64,000 nucleotides of DNA from Mesorhizobium erdmanii USDA 3471. GTDB taxonomy: Bacteria > Pseudomonadota > Alphaproteobacteria > Rhizobiales > Rhizobiaceae. The notes below the pieces were generated by a model that had not been told where the DNA came from, did no database searches, and was given only the letters and a program-made list of their open reading frames with translations. The stretch covers positions 1 to 64,000 of the forward strand of contig NZ_AXAE01000008.1 of the NCBI RefSeq assembly GCF_000472705.1, in the 5' to 3' direction. Below are positions 29,753 to 38,345 of the stretch, in pieces (the stretch's first letter is position 1; each line of letters begins with the position of its first letter). The position numbers and the translations under genes were made by a program.

Positions 29753-31447
29753 TCAATGGCAACAGCTCGGTGCTGACTGCACGATCGTCCGGCACAGGCA
29801 TGACGAGCTGATCGCTACGTCCGCCTTGGCCAGCGCCGTTGCGAGCTTTGCCTGCAGTGACGGCAGCTCTTCGCTCTCACCACGCCGCCTCAGGCATTCG
29901 GCCAGCCCGTGCAGCGCCCAGACATTGTCCGGATGCTGGGCGCAGCGCTGCACCTTGCCGCTGAGGCCGAGATCGTCGCGATAGACCTCCTCGGCCTCCT
30001 GCGCATGGCCCTGGTCGAGAAGCAGTGCCGCAAGCGCATGGCGGGGAGGGTGCATCCACGCCCATGGCTCGGTGTAGGAGAGATTGTCGTCCAGTTCGAC
30101 CGCCTGCCGTAAATGACGATAGGCCTCGTCATGCCGGCCCTGATGATAGGCAAGCTCGCCATCGAGCAAAGCGGCACCGACGGCCAGCGAGGCGCTGGTC
30201 GGGTTGCTGAGAAAACGTCGTTCGGGCGCTATGCCCGCCACATGCCGGTGGAACCGGTCGCGCTCGCGCTCGGCCTCCGTGAATTGCTTCAGCGTCGCAT
30301 GGGCGACGCCCTTGGCGTAGTGCTGCATGGCCGCCGTCAGCACGTAGAGGCCGGGCTCGTCAACCGCTGGCTCGTCGATAATCTCCTGCCAGCGGCCGAA
30401 GCGCACCAGCACATGCGATTTCATTGCATGATAGCCTTCCACTGTTTGCGTCAGCTTTGGCCGGTCCGGGATGGCGACCACGTCGCGCGTGACTAGGTCG
30501 CGCACCTTGTCGGCGGCCCATAGCGCCGGCCGGTACTGGCCAAGGAACATGCAGGTGAACATCATCAGATGCAGGTCGTGGCAGCAGCCGAGCAGATAGT
30601 AGGTCGGTTCATCCGCATAGGCGAGATAGAGATCATTGGCGCGGACCGCCCTCTCGCTGGCAAGCTTCGCCTTCTCATACGCGCCGCACAGCACATAGAT
30701 ATGCCCCGGCATGTGGTTCATGTGCCCGGCATCGGGACACATGTCGCCCAAAAGATCGGCCGAGCGCATGCCGCGCTCAGGCTGGGTCGACATTTCCAGG
30801 AGATGGATATGCAGGTGGACGATCGCCGGATGCTGGGCGATGCCGGCCTCGTCGGCCAGCCGGGTCGACCGCTCGCAAACTTCCAACGCCTCGAGCACGT
30901 CCGAATTCGGCGCCGGCGCGCCGGTCTTGAGGTTCCACAGCCGCCGCACCGTCCGCATCATCAGCGCCTCGACGAAAAGCGCCATCACATCATGGTCGTC
31001 GGGAGAGTATTCGTAGATCCGCCGCATCGCGGCGGCGTAGGCGTCGTCCCACCGTTCGAATTCCTGCGGGCTTACGCGGTGCGGCTTCTGGAAGCGAGAG
31101 GCCAATGCCTCGATCAGCTCCTTCTCCACGTCGCTGGCGCCAGCCGCATTGGCGCGCGCCATCTGGACATGCTCGAAACAGAGCTTCGTCGCGCTGTTGG
31201 CCTCGGCCTCGCCATGTTCCTTCCAGGTCAGGTTATAAAAAGGCCCGGCGGCATAGGCGATGCCCCAATGCACCATGGGACAATCGAGATCGGTCTCAAG
31301 CGCCTTCTGAAAGCACTTGATGCCTTCCTCATGGTTGAAGCCATAGCACCAGTTGAGCCCGATATCGAACCAGCGCTGGGTCTCGGTCGAGCGAGTGGAG
31401 ATGGGGCGGCGGTAGGTGCCGAGGTCGAAGCGGTCCATGTCTTCCAT
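29753..31447 (-). CDS. TPR-repeat protein, function unknown
   Basis: A 564-residue soluble protein rich in helix pairs. TPR-like units are clear near the start (F-D-I-G-L-N-W-C-Y-G-F-N-H-E-E-G-I-K-C-F) and at the end (A-L-A-A-L-L-L-D-Q-G-H-A-Q-E-A-E-E-V-Y). The middle has His-rich stretches (H-M-N-H-M-P-G-H-I-Y-V) and many Cys and His residues, so metal binding is possible. It has no signal peptide. A second Met at codon 4 is an alternative start. Homologous long TPR proteins are widespread and uncharacterised; the partner is unknown. Confidence 0.75.
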   Translation of the reverse strand: MEDMDRFDLGTYRRPISTRSTETQRWFDIGLNWCYGFNHEEGIKCFQKALETDLDCPMVHWGIAYAAGPFYNLTWKEHGEAEANSATKLCFEHVQMARANAAGASDVEKELIEALASRFQKPHRVSPQEFERWDDAYAAAMRRIYEYSPDDHDVMALFVEALMMRTVRRLWNLKTGAPAPNSDVLEALEVCERSTRLADEAGIAQHPAIVHLHIHLLEMSTQPERGMRSADLLGDMCPDAGHMNHMPGHIYVLCGAYEKAKLASERAVRANDLYLAYADEPTYYLLGCCHDLHLMMFTCMFLGQYRPALWAADKVRDLVTRDVVAIPDRPKLTQTVEGYHAMKSHVLVRFGRWQEIIDEPAVDEPGLYVLTAAMQHYAKGVAHATLKQFTEAERERDRFHRHVAGIAPERRFLSNPTSASLAVGAALLDGELAYHQGRHDEAYRHLRQAVELDDNLSYTEPWAWMHPPRHALAALLLDQGHAQEAEEVYRDDLGLSGKVQRCAQHPDNVWALHGLAECLRRRGESEELPSLQAKLATALAKADVAISSSCLCRTIVQSAPSCCH

Positions 31448-31578
31448 TCAAGTCTTGCCAGCCGCGAGCCAGGCTATGGCAAGATTCCCTGACCATCAAT
31501 GTGTGCCGAAATCTCCAGGCATGGCAAACGCCATGAGTGCCGTCGCCGTCATGAGGCGCTTATTCGCCGGAGCCACCC

Positions 31579-32199
31579 TTAGTCGGTCACTTCGTTTTGC
31601 CAGCCGGCCAGCTCTGGCAGGTCGTCGAGCCAACTCTTCTCGTTCATCGAGGCCTCGGCAGCCAGCGGTACAGCTTTAGTGGCGTTCTCAATCAGCCAGT
31701 CCATCCACTTCCGATAGGCAACCGCGTCCAGTTGCGGCGGCAGCACCTTGGCTTTGAGCAGCATCCGCTTGCGGAAACTGGTTTGCCTGCGGAGTTTAGT
31801 CGTCGTGAACTTGATCACCTTGCCTTGGTAGTCGACCGTCCAGCGGTCGTCGCCGAGACTGACAAGCCTGTCGATGGCGAAGCCGGCATCGACCGGCCTG
31901 TCCCGCCAGGGGAGCTCGATGGCAGTCTTCCTGAGATCGATCGCCCATCGCCTGTAGTCGGCCCCAGCGCGCTGGAGCGGCAGCACACCGGCCTGTTCGA
32001 GCATCTTTCTGCGGAACGCAGGCTGCTTCTTCAACTGGCCGGTCGTGAACTCGACGCGATGCCCGCGAAACTCGACATGCCAGCGGATCCTGCCGTTGCC
32101 GACATACTTCACCAGCCTGTCGATGAGGAATTCGCCATCGGAGAGCATGACGCAGCCTTGGCTGATGCATGCGACAATGTATTCGGTGTCAGTGACCAT
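31579..32199 (-). CDS. Unknown protein with an internal tandem duplication
   Basis: A 206-residue basic protein built of two similar units of about 70 residues. Unit 1 (about residues 22-95) has F-L-I-D-R-L-V...W-H-V-E-F-R-G-H-R-V-E-F-T-T...F-R-R-K-M-L...Y-R-R-W. Unit 2 (about 105-178) has F-A-I-D-R-L-V...W-T-V-D-Y-Q-G-K-V-I-K-F-T-T...F-R-K-R-M-L...Y-R-K-W. The duplication supports this strand over the overlapping plus-strand frame. ATG 32199 has GAGG eight bases upstream. The unit vaguely resembles small domains beside plasmid and phage primase genes, but I do not assign a function. Confidence 0.65.
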   Translation of the reverse strand: MVTDTEYIVACISQGCVMLSDGEFLIDRLVKYVGNGRIRWHVEFRGHRVEFTTGQLKKQPAFRRKMLEQAGVLPLQRAGADYRRWAIDLRKTAIELPWRDRPVDAGFAIDRLVSLGDDRWTVDYQGKVIKFTTTKLRRQTSFRKRMLLKAKVLPPQLDAVAYRKWMDWLIENATKAVPLAAEASMNEKSWLDDLPELAGWQNEVTD

Positions 32200-32269
32200 C
32201 AGGCGGCCTCGTGCAGGAATTCTTAAGGAGCTTAGCCATTGGAACGCCTAAGCGGCCACCAATCTTTTT

Positions 32270-32821
32270 TTGGCTCTGGACTCATCTGAAGGCCCCACGG
32301 ACCGACGGCCGAGCCGCATGAATGAAGTCCGAAGATCTACTGATGACCTGGTTCAGCGGCAGGGGATTTTAAACGCTCCCGAACTTAACGAATTGGCAAG
32401 CTTGCTCGGTGCGGACAACGTCTCAAATCGAGCCCGGTCGAAACGAACTCCGCAAAGCCATTTCAAGATGAGCGCCCATATCCGCCTCGTTGGTGGGGGC
32501 TCGGCCCATGTTTCAGCGACGCTCGCCACGCCATTCATCTCGCGATTTGCGGTCTTTGGCACGAAGGGCTGGGTCGAAGTTCGAGACAAGGCGCATGTTG
32601 AAACCCCGGCTGGCTGGGTGGTGACCGAGGCCTGCCAGGATGGGCCGATCACCATCAGGGAAATCCCCCCGGCAGAGCCGGTACGAGACAATCTGCGTGC
32701 TTTCGCGCGCGCCGTCCGCGGCGAAGCCTACCCGATTACCGGCGAGGAAATGATCGACAACATTGCCTTGCTGGAAGCCATCGTTCGATCGGCTAGCTCC
32801 AGCCAAGTCGAAAAATTATGA
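32270..32821 (+). pseudogene. Remnant of a Gfo/Idh/MocA-type oxidoreductase (C-terminal half)
   Basis: The 183-codon frame has recognisable C-terminal Gfo/Idh/MocA sequence from about codon 67: a beta-sheet stretch ending F-A-V-F-G-T-K-G-W-V-E-V-R-D, then V-R-D-N-L-R-A-F-A-R-A-V-R-G-E and Y-P-I-T-G-E-E-M-I-D-N-I-A-L-L-E-A-I-V-R-S. The N-terminal NAD-binding Rossmann half is absent and the first 60 codons look like random sequence. Complete members have about 330-380 residues, so it is a truncated remnant. It lies just before the hydroxyquinol genes. Confidence 0.7.
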
Positions 32822-32996
32822 GGCGAGCAACAATGAAGTCACTTGTTCGCGACGTGCGGCAGCCGCGCATGACGATCAGTTGTCGGTCTGCCCGCTTGCA
32901 GACATGATAATATCGCATTCGGGCGGGCGAAACCGCTACTCTCGTATTCGATTGGCCTCGGGAGTATCGCATCTTCCCTGATACGAGGAGATTTTG

Positions 32997-33869
32997 ATGA
33001 CGAGTGATACTTCCGGTAAAGCGCCGGCCACAGGCTATTTCACCGAAGACAATTCGGTCGAGGTGGTGAATGCTCGGATCGGCGGCAATGTCGACGCGCG
33101 CCTGGCAACGGTTCTGGCGTGCCTTGTCAAACATCTGCACACGTTTGCACAGGAAATCGAACTGACCCAGGAAGAATGGGAGTTGGGGATCGGGTTTCTG
33201 ACACGGACCGGCCAGATCTGTACGCGGGAGCGGCAAGAATTCATCCTCCTGTCCGATACGCTGGGCCTATCCATGCTTGTTGACGCCATCAACAACCGCA
33301 GGCCGAACGGTGCGACCGAAAATACGGTTCTAGGTCCATTTCATGTCGAAGGTGCACCCGTGCGTGCAATGGGCGAGCGGATCACGCTGGATGGCAAGGG
33401 CGACAGCTGCCTTTTCCTCGGGCGTGTGCTGGATCTCGACGGCAATCCGGTCGAGGGCGCCCGCATTGACGTCTGGTCAGACAACGCCGACGGCTATTAC
33501 GATGTTCAGCAGCCCAATATCCAACCGAAATGGAACAATCGCGGCGTGTTCGTCACCGGGCCGGACGGTCACTACAGTTTCATCGGGATCAAGCCTGTAT
33601 CATATCCGATCCCCGATGACGGTCCCGTGGGCAAGATGCTCGATCAGCTTGGCCGCCACCCCTACCGGCCGGCGCATATGCACTACATCGTACAGGCTCA
33701 AGGCTATCAGAAACTTGTGACGCACACGTTCGTGGGGGACGATCCCTATTTGGACTCAGACACCGTGTTTGGGGTCAAGAAAACGCTTGTCGCGCCCTTC
33801 GAGCCGGCAGCGGACGGCGACATCCTCTGGCGATCTGATTTTGATTTCGTCCTCGCCCGGTTCGAGTAG
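32997..33869 (+). CDS. Hydroxyquinol 1,2-dioxygenase (intradiol)
   Basis: A 290-residue intradiol ring-cleavage dioxygenase. Iron ligands fit Tyr167 (D-G-Y-Y-D-V), Tyr203 (S-Y-P-I-P-D-D-G-P-V-G), and His227 and His229 (R-P-A-H-M-H-Y). The N-terminal helical linker domain of catechol-type dimers is present. ATG 32997 follows GAGGAG at good spacing; a TTG one codon upstream is less likely. The next gene is maleylacetate reductase, which supports hydroxyquinol (1,2,4-trihydroxybenzene) over catechol: the product would be maleylacetate. Confidence 0.88.
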   Translation: MTSDTSGKAPATGYFTEDNSVEVVNARIGGNVDARLATVLACLVKHLHTFAQEIELTQEEWELGIGFLTRTGQICTRERQEFILLSDTLGLSMLVDAINNRRPNGATENTVLGPFHVEGAPVRAMGERITLDGKGDSCLFLGRVLDLDGNPVEGARIDVWSDNADGYYDVQQPNIQPKWNNRGVFVTGPDGHYSFIGIKPVSYPIPDDGPVGKMLDQLGRHPYRPAHMHYIVQAQGYQKLVTHTFVGDDPYLDSDTVFGVKKTLVAPFEPAADGDILWRSDFDFVLARFE

Positions 33870-33887
33870 AAGCCATAGGAGGGGCAA

Positions 33888-34967
33888 TTGGACAGCTTCG
33901 TCTACAACGGCAATCCCGGACGGGTCATCTTCGGACGGGGCACGATTTCCCGACTTGGGGAAGAGGCAGACAGGCTCGGTGTCCAGCGCATCCTGGTCCT
34001 CTCCACACCCGGGCAGGCGAATCAGGCGGCCGGGATCGCCCGGAATCTGGGTAATCGCTACATTGGCCTGTACGCGAAGGCCAGAATGCACACACCGACC
34101 GATACCACTGCCGAAGCAATGGAATTGATACAGTCGCTGCGAGCCGACGCCGTCCTGGCGATTGGCGGCGGGTCGACAATCGGCCTGGGCAAGGCCATTG
34201 CCTTTCGAACGGATATCCCGCAGGTCGTCGTGCCCACCACATATGCCGGGTCGGAGGCTACCCCGATACTGGGCGAGACCGAGAACGGCCGAAAGGTTAC
34301 GAAATCCTCAGCGAAAATCCTGCCCGAAGTCATCGTCTACGATGTCGACCTTACGTTGACACTTCCCCTCGCAATGTCGGTGACGAGCGGCATGAACGCC
34401 ATCGCGCATGCCGTCGAGGCTCTTTACGCCCGCGAGGCCAACCCTGTCATTTCCCTGATGGCGACTGAAGGGATTGGCGCCATTGTCGGCGCTCTTCCTC
34501 TTCTGAAGGATGATCCGCACAATATAATGGGCAGGCGTGATGCGCTCTATGGGGCGTGGCTATGCGGTATTTGTCTCGGCTCCGTCGGCATGGCTCTCCA
34601 TCACAAGATCTGCCACACGCTTGGTGGCATGTTCGATCTGCCGCATGCGCAACTCCACACCGCCGTTCTCCCGCACGCCGTGGCCTACAATCAGAACTCG
34701 GCGCTAGAGGCCATGGCCAGGATCAAGGCTTCGCTCGGTTGGACGGATCCGGCCGCGGCGCTTTACAAGCTGGCGCTCGAGCTCGGCGCGAAAATGTCGC
34801 TGCGGGAATTGGGAATGAAAGCTGACGGGATTGAGCCGGCCCTTGCCCAGATGTTGTCCAACCCTTACTGGAACCCGCGCAAGCTGGAAGAAGGGCCTCT
34901 GCGAAAATTGCTGATACAGGCTTTTGAAGGCACGGAACCGGATACGCGGGTGATGCAGCTTCCGTGA
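33888..34967 (+). CDS. Maleylacetate reductase
   Basis: A 359-residue iron-alcohol-dehydrogenase-like enzyme that reduces maleylacetate to 3-oxoadipate with NAD(P)H. Seen: I-G-G-G-S-T-I-G-L-G-K-A-I-A (nucleotide binding), P-T-T-Y-A-G-S-E, and the metal-site region H-K-I-C-H-T-L-G-G-M-F-D-L-P-H-A. Start is TTG 33888 right behind AGGAGGGG. It is 18 bp after the dioxygenase gene, so both form an operon. No monooxygenase making hydroxyquinol is in the window. Confidence 0.9.
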   Translation: MDSFVYNGNPGRVIFGRGTISRLGEEADRLGVQRILVLSTPGQANQAAGIARNLGNRYIGLYAKARMHTPTDTTAEAMELIQSLRADAVLAIGGGSTIGLGKAIAFRTDIPQVVVPTTYAGSEATPILGETENGRKVTKSSAKILPEVIVYDVDLTLTLPLAMSVTSGMNAIAHAVEALYAREANPVISLMATEGIGAIVGALPLLKDDPHNIMGRRDALYGAWLCGICLGSVGMALHHKICHTLGGMFDLPHAQLHTAVLPHAVAYNQNSALEAMARIKASLGWTDPAAALYKLALELGAKMSLRELGMKADGIEPALAQMLSNPYWNPRKLEEGPLRKLLIQAFEGTEPDTRVMQLP

Positions 34968-34970
34968 TTG

Positions 34971-35032
34971 CATTCGGACCCCGCGACGAGTGCTGATGCC
35001 TGGTCAGTCCAGCCCTCGGTCCGGTCCGAATG
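34971..35032. terminator. Inverted repeat between convergent genes
   Basis: CATTCGGACC (34971-34980) and GGTCCGAATG (35023-35032) form a perfect 10-bp stem with a 42-base loop, between the stops of the maleylacetate reductase and the convergent SDR. It may act as a two-way terminator, though the loop is long and there is no T-run. Confidence 0.35.
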
Positions 35033-35054
35033 GACAGACTCCCGAAGCCTACGC

Positions 35055-35816
35055 CTAGATCACCGTCTCTCCGCCATCGACAACCAGAATCTGGCCCGTC
35101 ATGTACGAAGACCGGTCGGACACAAGAAACAGCACTGCCTCCGCGATTTCGTCGACACTTGCCCAGCGACCAAGCGGCACTTTTTCGCGGATGTAGGCTT
35201 CGATGGCTTCCCGGCCTCCCATCTGGGCGATGAAAGGGCCATTGAAGGGCGTGTCGACCCAACCGGGGCAAAGCGCGTTGACGCGAATGCCGAAGCGGCC
35301 GTAGTCGCCCGCCATCTGCCTGGTCATCGCGATCACCGCGTGCTTGGTCGTCGTATAGGCGATCATCTCGCGGTCATAGAGCACGCCGGAGCTCGACGAC
35401 GTGTTGAGGATGACCCCGCGCCCGGCCTTTTTCATGAACGGCATGACGATGCGGGCACCGAGGAAGTGAGCCCGCACGTTGAGCGTCCAGGACGTGTCGA
35501 AGCCTTTGACGCTCACACCGAGCACGTCACCCTCTACCTGTACGCCGGCATGATTGTGCAGGATGTCGATCCTGCCTTGTGTGTCGATGAAATCGCGGAA
35601 ACCGGCTTCAAGCGCCTGATCGTCGGTCAGGTCGAACACGAGCGCTTTCGCCCGACCACCAGCAGCAACAATCTGGTCGACGGTCGCGTTCGCGCCGTCG
35701 GCGCTGCGGTCCGCCACGCCGACCACCGCACCCTCGCGCGCGATGATCAGCGCTGCCGCCCTGCCGATGCCCGATCCTGCCCCGGTCACGATCGCGGTCC
35801 TGTCCTTCAGGATCAT
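35055..35816 (-). CDS. Short-chain dehydrogenase/reductase (SDR)
   Basis: A 253-residue classical SDR. Cofactor motif T-G-A-G-S-G-I-G starts near residue 11 with D-R at the end of strand 2, suggesting NAD(H). The usual N-N-A-G reads H-N-H-A-G, a rare variant. The active site is N-T-S-S-S-S-G with Y-x-x-x-K as Y-T-T-T-K. ATG follows AAAGGGGGG. It diverges from the class III aminotransferase gene with 103 bp between them, and may belong to the same amino-alcohol cluster. Substrate unknown. Confidence 0.85.
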   Translation of the reverse strand: MILKDRTAIVTGAGSGIGRAAALIIAREGAVVGVADRSADGANATVDQIVAAGGRAKALVFDLTDDQALEAGFRDFIDTQGRIDILHNHAGVQVEGDVLGVSVKGFDTSWTLNVRAHFLGARIVMPFMKKAGRGVILNTSSSSGVLYDREMIAYTTTKHAVIAMTRQMAGDYGRFGIRVNALCPGWVDTPFNGPFIAQMGGREAIEAYIREKVPLGRWASVDEIAEAVLFLVSDRSSYMTGQILVVDGGETVI

Positions 35817-35919
35817 CTGTCAGCCCCCCTTTCTCACCGGCCCGTAATCCTGCATCATCCGGCGGACGAGCCTCGCCAGCTTGGGTGCGCGACGATCAAC
35901 TTCTGGGGAAAAAACAGGC

Positions 35920-37203
35920 ATGTACGACTTCGGCCCCTTCAAGTTCGAGTCGAAGCAGGATTTTTTCGACAAGGCAATCCGTTTCTGGAATCCCGACAAG
36001 ACCAGGTTCTGGCAGAAAGCTGGGATCGATCTGGTGATCGGCAGGCGGGAAGGCTATTTCCTCTATGACATGTCGGGCCGCCGCCTGATCGACCTGCACC
36101 TCAATGGCGGCACCTACAATCTCGGTCACCGCAATCCGGAGCTGGTCGAGACGCTGAAGAGCGCGCTCGACTATTTCGACATCGGCAACCACTGGTTTCC
36201 CTCCGTGGCGCGTACGGCGCTGGCCGAATCCCTCGTCAATGTCTCGCCGGGAATGAAGTATGCGATCTTCGCGCCGGGTGGCGCCGAGGCGGTGGACATC
36301 GCCATCAAGAGCGCTCGCTATGCCACCAAGCGGCGCAAGATCGTGTCGATCGTCAAGGGTTACCACGGGCATTCGGGGCTCGCGGTGGCGACCGGCGACG
36401 ATCGCTTCACCAAGATCTTTCTTTCCGACCAGCCGGAGACCTTCATCCAGGTTCCCTTCAACGATATCGACGCCATGGAGCAGGCGCTGAAGGGCGAAGA
36501 CGTCGCGGCGCTGATCATGGAGACGATCCCCGCGACGTATGGCTTCCCGATGCCGAAGGACGGCTATCTCGGCGCCTGCAAGGCGCTGTGCGAAAAGCAT
36601 GGCGTGATGTACATCGCCGACGAGGTCCAGACCGGCCTGATGCGGACCGGCAGCATGTGGGGCTGGCAGGCCTACGGCGTCCAGCCGGATATCATGGTGA
36701 CGGCAAAGGGCCTGTCCGGCGGCCTCTATCCGATCAGCGCGACGCTGGTGAACGACAGGGCCGGCGGCTGGCTCAACGAGGACGGGGCCGCCCACATCTC
36801 GACCACCGGCGGGGCCGAACTCGGCTGCGTCGTCGCCCACAAGGTCATCGAGATGCTGCAGCGTCCCGAACTGGTGGCCAATGTCGGCATCGTGACCGAG
36901 TTCATGGCGCAGGCCATGCGTGAGATGCAGGCTCGTCACGGCGATATCTTCACCGGAGTGCGCCAGAAAGGCGTGATCCTCGGGCTGGAGTTCAGCAATC
37001 ATCCGGAAGGTGCCGTCTTCGTCTCGCGTGCACTCTACGAGCACGGCGTCTGGGCGATTTTCTCGTCGCTCGACAAGCGGGTGCTACAATGGAAGCCCGG
37101 CGTTCTTCTGGATGACGAAACCTGCAGGGACATCATGGATCGTTTCGATGCCGCAATGCCGCGCGCCCGCGAGTTGCTGCATGAGGCCGGCAAGGCGAGT
37201 TGA
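35920..37203 (+). CDS. Class III PLP enzyme (aminotransferase or amino-alcohol-phosphate phospho-lyase)
   Basis: A 427-residue class III aminotransferase-fold protein. Seen: A-P-G-G-A-E-A-V-D near residue 118, H-G-H-S-G, I-A-D234-E-V-Q-T-G, and the PLP lysine in T-A-K263-G-L-S-G-G-L-Y-P. The gene is followed by an APH-fold kinase. The same pairing in ethanolamine, hydroxylysine and 1-amino-2-propanol pathways makes a phospho-lyase, in which phosphate and ammonia leave and an aldehyde forms, a likely alternative to a transaminase. ATG 35920 is chosen; the frame opens 13 codons earlier without a ribosome site. Confidence 0.85.
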   Translation: MYDFGPFKFESKQDFFDKAIRFWNPDKTRFWQKAGIDLVIGRREGYFLYDMSGRRLIDLHLNGGTYNLGHRNPELVETLKSALDYFDIGNHWFPSVARTALAESLVNVSPGMKYAIFAPGGAEAVDIAIKSARYATKRRKIVSIVKGYHGHSGLAVATGDDRFTKIFLSDQPETFIQVPFNDIDAMEQALKGEDVAALIMETIPATYGFPMPKDGYLGACKALCEKHGVMYIADEVQTGLMRTGSMWGWQAYGVQPDIMVTAKGLSGGLYPISATLVNDRAGGWLNEDGAAHISTTGGAELGCVVAHKVIEMLQRPELVANVGIVTEFMAQAMREMQARHGDIFTGVRQKGVILGLEFSNHPEGAVFVSRALYEHGVWAIFSSLDKRVLQWKPGVLLDDETCRDIMDRFDAAMPRARELLHEAGKAS

Positions 37204-37320
37204 CATGGTTCAAACCCGGTTGAAACTGCCAGGCGTCCAGGTGCGGGCTGGCGGTTGGACTTGCCGGGATCGCAGGGTTCGGGCAGGGGAAAAGAGTGCA
37301 AGGACAGGGCAGGACGGACA

Positions 37321-38331
37321 GTGACGGATTTCGACGCGCTCACCCATGACCAGCAACTCGGCATACTGCAGGAGACTGCGGAGGCGGCCACCGCCAACTA
37401 CGATCTGCCGGCGGACGTCTCCGTCGCGATGATCAACCTGTCGGAGAATGCGACCTATAAGGTTGCGGCTCGCGACGGCCGGCGCTGGGCGCTCCGCATC
37501 CATCGCGACGGCTACCATTCAAGGACGGCCATCCAGTCCGAGCTGGCGTGGCTGACCGATTTGCGCCAGACCGGGATCGTACCCACCCCCGTGCCGGTGG
37601 CGGGCAGGAATGGCGAGCAGATCCAGCGTGTCGGACATGCCAGGCTGGCGCAACCCCGCAATGTCGTGCTGTCGCAATGGGAGACCGGTTCGGAGCCGGG
37701 CATCGGCGAAGCGCTCGCCGAACCTTTCGAGCTGCTTGGCGAGGTGACGGCCCGCATGCACATCCACGCCCGGCAATGGAAGCGCCCGTCCTGGTTCAGC
37801 CGCCATGTGTGGGATTTCGAGACAAGTCTTGGCGAGGATAACCCCCATTGGGGGCGCTGGCGTGACGGCATGGGCGTCGACGCCGCGAAAGCCAAACTCT
37901 TTGGTCGCACCGTGGAGCTGATCAGCCGCCGGCTCGCCGCCTTCGGCAAGGGCCATGACCGCTTTGGCCTCATCCATTGCGACCTGCGGCTCGCCAACCT
38001 TTTGATCGACGGCAAGACGGTGAAGGTCATCGACTTCGACGATTGCGGCTTCGGTTGGTATATGTACGACGCGGCGACGCCAATCTCTTTCTATGAGCAC
38101 GAGCCGCAGGCAGCCGATCTTATCCAATCGTGGACGACCGGCTATCGCCGCGTGCTTGACCTGCCCAAGGCGGACGAGGATGAGATCCCGAGCTTCGTGA
38201 TGCTGCGCCGCCTGCTGCTCGTTGCATGGATCGGCTCGCACGCGGAGACGGACCTCGCCAAGTCGATGGGCCTGCCCTACACCGAGGGAACGGTCGGGCT
38301 ATGCGAGGCGTATCTCAGCAAGTTTTCCTAG
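37321..38331 (+). CDS. APH-fold small-molecule kinase (probable amino-alcohol kinase)
   Basis: A 336-residue aminoglycoside-phosphotransferase-fold kinase. The catalytic loop is I-H219-C-D221-L-R-L-A-N226 and the metal site is I-D238-F-D-D-C-G-F-G-W; the N-lobe contains Y-K-V-A-A-R-D-G-R-R-W-A-L-R. It lies 117 bp after the class III PLP gene on the same strand. This family includes 1-amino-2-propanol, hydroxylysine and homoserine kinases. Start GTG 37321 follows AGGAC; a longer frame exists to 37255. Antibiotic resistance is unlikely given context. Confidence 0.8.
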   Translation: MTDFDALTHDQQLGILQETAEAATANYDLPADVSVAMINLSENATYKVAARDGRRWALRIHRDGYHSRTAIQSELAWLTDLRQTGIVPTPVPVAGRNGEQIQRVGHARLAQPRNVVLSQWETGSEPGIGEALAEPFELLGEVTARMHIHARQWKRPSWFSRHVWDFETSLGEDNPHWGRWRDGMGVDAAKAKLFGRTVELISRRLAAFGKGHDRFGLIHCDLRLANLLIDGKTVKVIDFDDCGFGWYMYDAATPISFYEHEPQAADLIQSWTTGYRRVLDLPKADEDEIPSFVMLRRLLLVAWIGSHAETDLAKSMGLPYTEGTVGLCEAYLSKFS

Positions 38332-38345
38332 GACGGCCGCCATCA

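Noticed and set aside
31597..32226. A plus-strand frame of 209 codons
   Set aside because: The opposite strand has a ribosome site and a clear internal duplication, so it is the coding one.
37321..38331. Aminoglycoside resistance gene
   Set aside because: The fold is shared by many metabolic kinases, and the gene sits with a class III PLP enzyme and catabolic genes.
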